This document shows positions 1 through 4,611 of a stretch of 6,305 nt of DNA, piece after piece. Each line of letters opens with the position of its first letter. The stretch's first letter is position 1. This DNA is from Pseudomonadota bacterium (GTDB lineage: Bacteria; Pseudomonadota; Alphaproteobacteria; Acetobacterales; Acetobacteraceae): positions 1 through 6,305 of the forward strand of contig JAKBCX010000104.1 of NCBI GenBank assembly GCA_021807465.1. Reading direction: 5' to 3'. The notes beneath the pieces were generated by a model. It did not search any database. It was given only the letters and a program-made list of their open reading frames with translations, and had not been told where the DNA came from. A program made the translations under genes and the position numbers.

Positions 1-600
1 CGCCTGCACGCCAAGCGTGAGGCGGTGGACTACATCATCGCCAATATGGGCGAGGCCATGGTGCTGTCCGACCGTTACGATTTGCTGAAATTCGCATTCG
101 CCCGGGCGCCGAAAGACGGCCTGGTTGTGGAGTTTGGCGTTGCCAAAGGCGCTTCTCTGCGCCTGCTGGCCAGCCTTACAGACCGCACGGTGCATGGGTT
201 CGACAGTTTTGGAGGTTTGCCCGAGGATTGGGCGGGAACCAAGGAGCAGACCGGCGCCTTCACCGCCAGGGGCAAGCTGCCGAAAGTGCCGAGCAATGTA
301 GAGTTGTATCCAGGCTGGTTCGACCAGACTTTGCCGGGCTTCACTGCCGCCAATCCGGGGCCCTGTGCCTTTGTCCATGTCGATTGTGACATTTATACGA
401 GTACGGTCACGATCTTTGAGGCCTTACACGGCCGTATTCAGCCGGGAACGGTCATCGTGTTCGACGAATACTTCAACTACCCTGGCTGGCGGGGGCATGA
501 ATATAAGGCTTTTCAAGAGTTTATAAAGGGGGCGGGGCTTTCCTACCGCTATATCGGCTTTTCAGGCGAGAAAGGGCATGTCGCTGTTGCAATTGTTTAG
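1..600 (+). CDS. Class I SAM-dependent methyltransferase, TylF/MycF-like (5' end cut by window edge)
   Basis: The reading frame is open from base 1 to the TAA-type stop (TAG) at 598-600, giving at least 199 residues. A GTG at 25 could serve as a start, but the frame continues upstream without a stop and there is no ribosome binding site before it, so the gene most likely begins outside the window. Counting from that GTG: a SAM-binding glycine motif (VVEFGVAKG, 34-42), an FDSFGGLPEDW segment (59-69) typical of TylF/MycF-type enzymes, a VDCDIYTST motif (119-127), and FDEYFNYPGW (146-155). The aspartates of the last two motifs match those that hold the metal ion in macrocin O-methyltransferase relatives. 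The expected activity is transfer of a methyl group from SAM to a hydroxyl of a sugar or secondary metabolite; the substrate cannot be told. Its codon use (TTA, TCA, ATA, GTA) differs from the pnt genes. Family assignment is good; the exact role is unknown. Confidence 0.85.
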   Translation, partial: RLHAKREAVDYIIANMGEAMVLSDRYDLLKFAFARAPKDGLVVEFGVAKGASLRLLASLTDRTVHGFDSFGGLPEDWAGTKEQTGAFTARGKLPKVPSNVELYPGWFDQTLPGFTAANPGPCAFVHVDCDIYTSTVTIFEALHGRIQPGTVIVFDEYFNYPGWRGHEYKAFQEFIKGAGLSYRYIGFSGEKGHVAVAIV

Positions 601-731
601 CTGGATTTGGCCATATTTCTTTGCCCGTGGTTGCATTACGGGCTGCTGCCGTCTAGTGGCAGCACAGTGTTCAATAAGCGTCTAGCCCCATCATGGTGCT
701 AGGCAATGGGGTAGAACTAAGGGAACGGTAT
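601..731. other. Intergenic region / probable pnt 5' leader with three stem-loops
   Basis: No gene is seen in these 131 bases. Three short inverted repeats follow one another. The first has arms 623-628 and 638-643 (6 bp, 9-base loop). The second has arms 644-650 and 658-664 (7 bp, 7-base loop) and starts right after the first. The third has arms 686-691 and 706-711 (6 bp, 14-base loop). None is followed by a T-run, so none is a standard intrinsic terminator for the upstream methyltransferase. The pnt promoter should lie here or further upstream, but I could not identify a convincing -35/-10 pair. The 7-base word CGTCTAG occurs twice (650-656 and 679-685). Confidence 0.5.
719..724 (+). promoter_or_regulatory. 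Ribosome binding site of pntAA (decides the start)
   Basis: AAGGGA lies 7 bases before the ATG at 732. The in-frame ATG at 693 would add 13 residues, but it has no purine-rich site before it and the extra residues lie outside the family's usual N-terminus. The 732 start is therefore preferred. Confidence 0.7.
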
Positions 732-1865
732 ATGCGTCTCGCGGTATTGAAAGAGCGCCGTGCGGGTGAGGCCCGCGTAGCGGCTACACCGGACACGGTG
801 AAGAAATTGATCGGGCTGGGGATCAGCGTCGCGGTAGAGGCTGGCGCTGGCGTGGCAGCCGCCATTTCGGACCAGGATTTTGCTGCTGCGGGCGCCGAGA
901 TTGCCGCCGATGCGGCTGCCGCCCTGGCTGGTGCCGGGGTTCTGTTTGCTGTGCAGGCGCCGGATGAAGCTGTCCGCGCCCTTATTGCACCTGGCACGCT
1001 AGTGATTGCCACAATGAATGCCGCTGCCGATCCGGGCTTGCTGCCCGCTCTGGCCGCCGCCAAAATCGACGCGGTGGGGCTTGAGATGCTTCCGCGCATC
1101 ACCCGCGCGCAAAGCATGGACGTGCTCTCCTCCCAGGCCAATCTGGCTGGCTACCGCGCCGTTATCGAAGCGGCAGGCGCCTTCCCCCGTGGCTTCCCCC
1201 TGATGATGACCGCCGCCGGTACGGTGCCGCCCGCGCGCGTGTTTGTTATCGGCGCAGGCGTGGCCGGGCTGCAGGCGATTGCCACGGCGCGCCGCCTGGG
1301 CGGCATCGTTTCGGGCACCGACGTGCGCCCAGCGGCCAAGGAAGAAATCAGGTCGCTCGGTGCCACCTATGTTGGCGTCGATGATGAGGAATCCGCCAAG
1401 CAGACCGGCCCCTATGCCGGACAGATGTCTGAAGAGTTCCGCAAAAAGCAGGCGGACCTGATGCTCAGCACCGTGGCGAAGAACGACATCATTATCTGCA
1501 CTGCCCTGGTGCAGGGCCGCAAGGCGCCGGTTATTGTCACCTCCGAGATGGTTGCGGGCATGAAGCCCGGCAGCATTATCGTGGACCTCGCGGCAGATTC
1601 GGGGGGTAACTGCGCAGAAACCGTGCCTGGCGAGACCATCACCACTTCCAACGGTGTGACTATTATCGGCCACCGTAACTGGCCCGCACGCATCGCCGTG
1701 GCGGCAAGCCAGCTTTATGCGCGCAATTTGCTCACCTTCCTCACCACGTTTTGGGACAAGGACGCAAAGGCGCCGAAACTGACCGAGACGGATGATCTTA
1801 TTAAGGGCGCCCTGCTCACTAAGAGCGGCGAGATTGTCCACCCCACCTTCAAGCCTGCCGCGTAA
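732..1865 (+). CDS. pntAA: NAD(P)(+) transhydrogenase, alpha subunit part 1 (domain I, NAD(H)-binding)
   Basis: This gene encodes 377 residues, close to the 384 of the Rhodospirillum rubrum protein. It is the soluble, cytoplasmic domain I that binds NAD(H) and exchanges hydride with NADP(H) held by domain III of PntB. The N-terminus (MRLAVLKERRAGEARVA) is typical. The nicotinamide-binding 'RQD loop' is complete: R122, Q127, D130 and S133 correspond, with a constant offset of five, to R127, Q132, D135 and S138 of R. rubrum. The Rossmann motif GAGVAG is at 174-179, and D197 is the acidic residue expected to bind the NAD ribose and exclude the 2'-phosphate. A mobile loop follows at about 217-245, ending in EEFRKKQ. 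As a stand-alone domain I without membrane helices, it needs the products of the next two genes. The stop is 15 bases before pntAB, in one operon. Confidence 0.97.
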   Translation: MRLAVLKERRAGEARVAATPDTVKKLIGLGISVAVEAGAGVAAAISDQDFAAAGAEIAADAAAALAGAGVLFAVQAPDEAVRALIAPGTLVIATMNAAADPGLLPALAAAKIDAVGLEMLPRITRAQSMDVLSSQANLAGYRAVIEAAGAFPRGFPLMMTAAGTVPPARVFVIGAGVAGLQAIATARRLGGIVSGTDVRPAAKEEIRSLGATYVGVDDEESAKQTGPYAGQMSEEFRKKQADLMLSTVAKNDIIICTALVQGRKAPVIVTSEMVAGMKPGSIIVDLAADSGGNCAETVPGETITTSNGVTIIGHRNWPARIAVAASQLYARNLLTFLTTFWDKDAKAPKLTETDDLIKGALLTKSGEIVHPTFKPAA

Positions 1866-1867
1866 GA

Positions 1868-1873
1868 AAGGAG
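1868..1873 (+). promoter_or_regulatory. Strong ribosome binding site of pntAB
   Basis: AAGGAG sits 7 bases before the ATG at 1881 and just after the pntAA stop (1863-1865). It is the best-matched initiation site in the operon. By contrast, pntB has only a weak TAAGG (2268-2272), 10 bases before its ATG. Confidence 0.8.
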
Positions 1874-1880
1874 CAGAGCC

Positions 1881-2270
1881 ATGACCCCAGCCGATCTCGC
1901 CGCGCAGGCGGCGGACCTCGCCCACCAGGCCTCAACTCTGGCCCAGAACGCCGCTGGCGTTGCCGCCGTGGCGGCGCAGAACGCCCCGCCGGCCGCGCCG
2001 TTCATCTATCTTTTTAGCATCTTCGTGCTGGCCGTGTTCGTCGGCTACTATGTGGTGTGGAATGTGACGCCGGCGCTGCATTCACCGCTGATGGCCGTTA
2101 CCAACGCCATCTCCTCGGTCATTATTGTCGGCGCGATGCTGGCCACTGGGCTGCACGGCAGCACCGTGGCGCATGTGTTCGGCTTTATCGCCGTGGTGCT
2201 TGTCAGCGTTAACATTTTTGGCGGCTTCGCGGTGACCAACCGCATGCTGTCCATGTTCAAGAAGAAGTAA
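1881..2270 (+). CDS. pntAB: NAD(P)(+) transhydrogenase, alpha subunit part 2 (membrane subunit)
   Basis: This small 129-residue inner-membrane subunit supplies the first helices of domain II, the proton channel of the transhydrogenase. The first 37 or so residues are very rich in alanine, with a few charged and polar residues, and look like a soluble amphipathic lead-in. Three hydrophobic helices follow, at about 41-61 ([20 protein letters not shown]), 71-90 and 96-118. The protein ends in a basic KKK tail. The conserved stretch around [20 protein letters not shown] (60-79) is diagnostic of this subunit. Three helices here plus nine in PntB make the 12-helix layout of split enzymes. It starts 15 bases after pntAA and ends 12 bases before pntB. 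Confidence 0.95.
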   Translation: MTPADLAAQAADLAHQASTLAQNAAGVAAVAAQNAPPAAPFIYLFSIFVLAVFVGYYVVWNVTPALHSPLMAVTNAISSVIIVGAMLATGLHGSTVAHVFGFIAVVLVSVNIFGGFAVTNRMLSMFKKK

Positions 2271-2282
2271 GGCGCCCGCCCC

Positions 2283-3689
2283 ATGAATGAGTCATTCACC
2301 TCGTTTGCGTATCTTATCGCGGCGGTCCTGTTCATCCTGGCCCTGCGCGGTCTGTCTCACCCCACCACGTCCCGGCGCGGCAATTTGCTTGGCATTATCG
2401 GCATGGTCATCGCCATTTTCGCGAGTTTCGCGCATGGCGGCATGACGCTGGGCGGCAGCCTGCTCATCCTTATTGGCATTGCCATTGGTGGCGCCATCGG
2501 CCTTATCGTAGCGCAGAAGATCAAGATGACGGCATTGCCGCAACTTGTTGCCGCGTTCCACTCGCTGGTTGGTTTGGCCGCCGTGTGCGTGGCTGCCTCC
2601 GCGCTCAATGCGCCGGGCAGCTTCGGTATCGGTACGCCGCATCATATTCACGTCGAGAGCTTGATTGAGATGTCGCTTGGCCTTGCCATTGGCGCCATCA
2701 CCTTTACCGGCTCGCTTATCGCCTTCGCTAAGCTGCAAGCGCTGATGAAGGGGACGCCGATCACCTTCCCCGGCCAGCATCAGCTTAACGCGGGTATCGG
2801 TGTTGCGATCATCGTGCTGATCATTGCCTTTGTTATTTCTGGTGGCAGCTTTGTGCTGTTCGGTATCATCGCCTTGCTGGCCTTGGCGCTGGGCTTCTTG
2901 CTCATCATCCCCATTGGCGGCGCGGATATGCCGGTGGTCGTCTCCATGCTCAACTCTTACTCGGGCTGGGCGGCGTGCGGCATTGGCTTCACCATCGGCA
3001 ACCTCGCGCTTATTGTTACTGGTGCACTGGTTGGTTCGTCGGGTGCCATTCTGTCCTATATTATGTGTAAGGGCATGAACCGCTCCATCATCAACGTTAT
3101 CGCCGGTGGCTTTGGCGCTACGGCCGATGCCGCAGTGGCTGGCCCCGGAGGAGGTGACAAGGGCGTCAAGATCGGCTCCGCCGAGGATGCCGCCTTCATC
3201 ATGAAGAACGCCTCCAAGGTCATCGTTGTGCCGGGCTATGGCATGGCTGTGGCACAAGCTCAGCATGCACTGCGCGAAATGGCGGATATGCTGAAAGAGG
3301 ACAATGTCGAGGTCAAATACGCCATCCATCCCGTGGCTGGCCGTATGCCTGGGCACATGAACGTGCTGCTGGCGGAAGCCAACGTGCCGTATGATGAAGT
3401 GTTCGAGTTGGAGCAGATTAACAACGAATTCTCCACGGCTGACGTGGTGTATGTAATCGGCGCCAACGACGTGACCAACCCAGCGGCCAAGACCAACCCG
3501 GCCAGCCCGATCTTCGGCATGCCCATCCTCGAAGTGGACAAGGCCAAGACGGTGCTGTTCGTGAAGCGCTCGATGGCGTCCGGCTATGCAGGTGTGGAGA
3601 ACGAATTGTTCTTCCGCGACAATACCATGATGCTCTTCGGCGATGCCAAGAAGATGACTGAGGAAATCGTCCAGTCCTTGGGACATTAA
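2283..3689 (+). CDS. pntB: NAD(P)(+) transhydrogenase, beta subunit (domains II and III, NADP(H)-binding)
   Basis: This gene encodes 468 residues, full length for the family. Residues 1 to about 262 form a membrane domain with about nine hydrophobic helices; the rest is the soluble NADP(H)-binding domain III. Residues important for proton translocation in E. coli PntB have clear counterparts: H93 (their H91, in FHSLVG), D215 (D213, in GADMP) and N224 (N222, in LNSYSGW). Domain III shows the fingerprint GYGMAVAQAQ (318-327), the HPVAGRMPGHMN segment (349-360), GANDVTNPAA (393-402, with D396 matching E. coli D392) and KRS (428-430, with K428/R429 expected to bind the 2'-phosphate of NADP). The enzyme couples inward proton flow to NADPH formation. 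The weak ribosome binding site and 12-base gap suggest translation coupled to pntAB. A strong terminator follows at once. An unusual internal Shine-Dalgarno-like sequence lies at 3149-3157. Confidence 0.97.
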   Translation: MNESFTSFAYLIAAVLFILALRGLSHPTTSRRGNLLGIIGMVIAIFASFAHGGMTLGGSLLILIGIAIGGAIGLIVAQKIKMTALPQLVAAFHSLVGLAAVCVAASALNAPGSFGIGTPHHIHVESLIEMSLGLAIGAITFTGSLIAFAKLQALMKGTPITFPGQHQLNAGIGVAIIVLIIAFVISGGSFVLFGIIALLALALGFLLIIPIGGADMPVVVSMLNSYSGWAACGIGFTIGNLALIVTGALVGSSGAILSYIMCKGMNRSIINVIAGGFGATADAAVAGPGGGDKGVKIGSAEDAAFIMKNASKVIVVPGYGMAVAQAQHALREMADMLKEDNVEVKYAIHPVAGRMPGHMNVLLAEANVPYDEVFELEQINNEFSTADVVYVIGANDVTNPAAKTNPASPIFGMPILEVDKAKTVLFVKRSMASGYAGVENELFFRDNTMMLFGDAKKMTEEIVQSLGH

Positions 3690-3693
3690 AACC

Positions 3694-3724
3694 AAAAGGC
3701 CGGGGCAAAACCCCGGCCTTTTTT
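3694..3724. terminator. Bidirectional intrinsic terminator between convergent pntB and prmA
   Basis: This is a perfect 12-bp hairpin: AAAAGGCCGGGG (3694-3705), a 5-base loop (CAAAA, 3706-3710), then CCCCGGCCTTTT (3711-3722) followed by more T. On the + strand it begins 5 bases after the pntB stop and ends in a six-T run (3719-3724). On the - strand it begins just after the prmA stop (3727-3729) and ends in TTTT plus a further T-rich stretch. Its position and A/T flanks fit termination of both convergent operons. Confidence 0.93.
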
Positions 3725-3741
3725 ATTTATCCCCGGCCTTT
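3711..3741. repeat. 11-bp direct repeat of the terminator arm, second copy inside the prmA 3' end
   Basis: CCCCGGCCTTT occurs at 3711-3721 (the right arm of the terminator) and again at 3731-3741, 20 bases apart. The second copy encodes the last residues of PrmA (KGRG) on the - strand. Either copy could pair with the left arm at 3694-3705, so a second, wider hairpin is possible. Confidence 0.75.
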
Positions 3742-4611
3742 GCGCAGGGTGAGGATGGACCACGCGCCGTCGATTATATGGTGCTCAAGATGCAGCCCCG
3801 CGCGCCGGTGCGCTGAGAGCACCCAGTTCACCTGCGTGTTCAAAAGCCCGGCCAGAATGGCCACGCCGCCCGGGGCCAGCTTGGCGCCAAGCTGGTGTGC
3901 CATGGCACAGAGCGGGCGTGCCAGAATATTGGCGAAAACCAAATCATATGGTGCTGCCCGGGTAATGCGTTTGTCGATCCATCCATCGGCGCGGATGGCG
4001 TGGACGAATCCGGCCTGCTGGTTGAGCCGCGCATTGGCATTCGCCACGCGCGCGGCGCGGAAATCTATGTCGCTGGCCAGAACCTTGCGGTGCAGCAGCT
4101 TGGCCGCCGCAATAGCCAGAATGCCCGAGCCTGTGCCGAGATCGAGAATGCGCTGCGGGCGGTGGTACTTTACCAGGCGCTCTAGCGCCGCCAAGCATCC
4201 GCGCGTGGAATTATGTTCGCCGGTACCGAAGGCGATTCCCGCATCCAGCGTTAGCGTAATCCGACCCGGCACGGGCGGGGCCGTGATATGCGTGCCCCGG
4301 ACGACGAAGCGCTCGCCGATAAGCTGTTCCGGAAACGCCGCCTGTGTGCGCGCCAGCCAGCCCGCCACGGGCACCAGTTCGCGTGAGATGCTTGGGCTGA
4401 AGCCGGTAAGCATCTCCGCCAGCAGTAGGGCCGCGCTCAACTCCTCTTCATGGGTTCCGCGTTCCTTTACGCCTTGCAAATCCCATTCGTTGGCATCCTC
4501 ATCATGATAGAAAGACACAGCCTGACAGATACTGCTCAGCGCCGCTTCAAAATTCTCCATGACCGAAGCTGGTACACGCAGCGAGATACAATCGAGCAAT
4601 TCAGTTGTCAT
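3727..4611 (-). CDS. prmA: Ribosomal protein L11 methyltransferase
   Basis: From the ATG at 4611 the product has 294 residues, normal for PrmA. It is a cytoplasmic SAM-dependent enzyme that methylates ribosomal protein L11, typically on the N-terminal amino group and lysines. The N-terminal part (about 1-100) corresponds to the L11-recognition domain. The catalytic domain shows DAGIAFGTGEH (123-133), the SAM-binding motif ILDLGTGSGILAI (155-167), an acidic residue after beta strand 2 (SDIDF, 180-184) and FANILARPL (226-234), the family's variant of the NPPF-like catalytic motif. The TTG at 4621-4623 would add four residues, but ATG 4611 is preferred because it begins the usual MTTEL-like N-terminus and overlaps the helicase stop (4601-4603) by 11 bases. 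Translation is therefore probably coupled to that of the upstream helicase. The C-terminal KGRG is encoded by a copy of the terminator arm. Confidence 0.95.
   Translation of the reverse strand: MTTELLDCISLRVPASVMENFEAALSSICQAVSFYHDEDANEWDLQGVKERGTHEEELSAALLLAEMLTGFSPSISRELVPVAGWLARTQAAFPEQLIGERFVVRGTHITAPPVPGRITLTLDAGIAFGTGEHNSTRGCLAALERLVKYHRPQRILDLGTGSGILAIAAAKLLHRKVLASDIDFRAARVANANARLNQQAGFVHAIRADGWIDKRITRAAPYDLVFANILARPLCAMAHQLGAKLAPGGVAILAGLLNTQVNWVLSAHRRAGLHLEHHIIDGAWSILTLRKGRG

Noticed and set aside
631..659. Sigma-70-type promoter with TTGCAT as the -35 box
   Set aside because: The sequence at the proper spacing (TAGTGG) is a poor -10 box, and the region is better described by its inverted repeats.
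644..664. Intrinsic terminator after the methyltransferase
   Set aside because: The hairpin has only a 7-bp stem and no T-run follows, so it does not meet the usual pattern.
693..731. Longer pntAA start at ATG 693
   Set aside because: It has no ribosome binding site before it and would add 13 residues absent from the family, whereas ATG 732 has AAGGGA at the right distance and the standard N-terminus.
999..1925. 308-residue open frame antisense to pntAA
   Set aside because: It has the same cause: the frame is in register with pntAA and ends at its one CTA codon (999-1001). It has no domain or plausible start signal, while the + strand frame is an unmistakable transhydrogenase.
3149..3201. 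Internal translation start in pntB giving a separate domain III protein
   Set aside because: Despite the strong SD-like sequence there is no start codon within usable distance; the first in-frame ATG is at 3201, more than 40 bases away.
2292..3695. 467-residue open frame antisense to pntB
   Set aside because: It is in codon register with pntB, so it stays open only because pntB avoids TTA, CTA and TCA codons; it ends exactly at pntB's single TCA (codon 4). Its product is a His/Asp/Arg-rich low-complexity sequence with no recognisable domain.
3740..4507. 255-residue + strand open frame across prmA
   Set aside because: It is a shadow of prmA: Arg/Ser/Ala-rich translation, no recognisable motif, and it runs through the well-conserved - strand methyltransferase.
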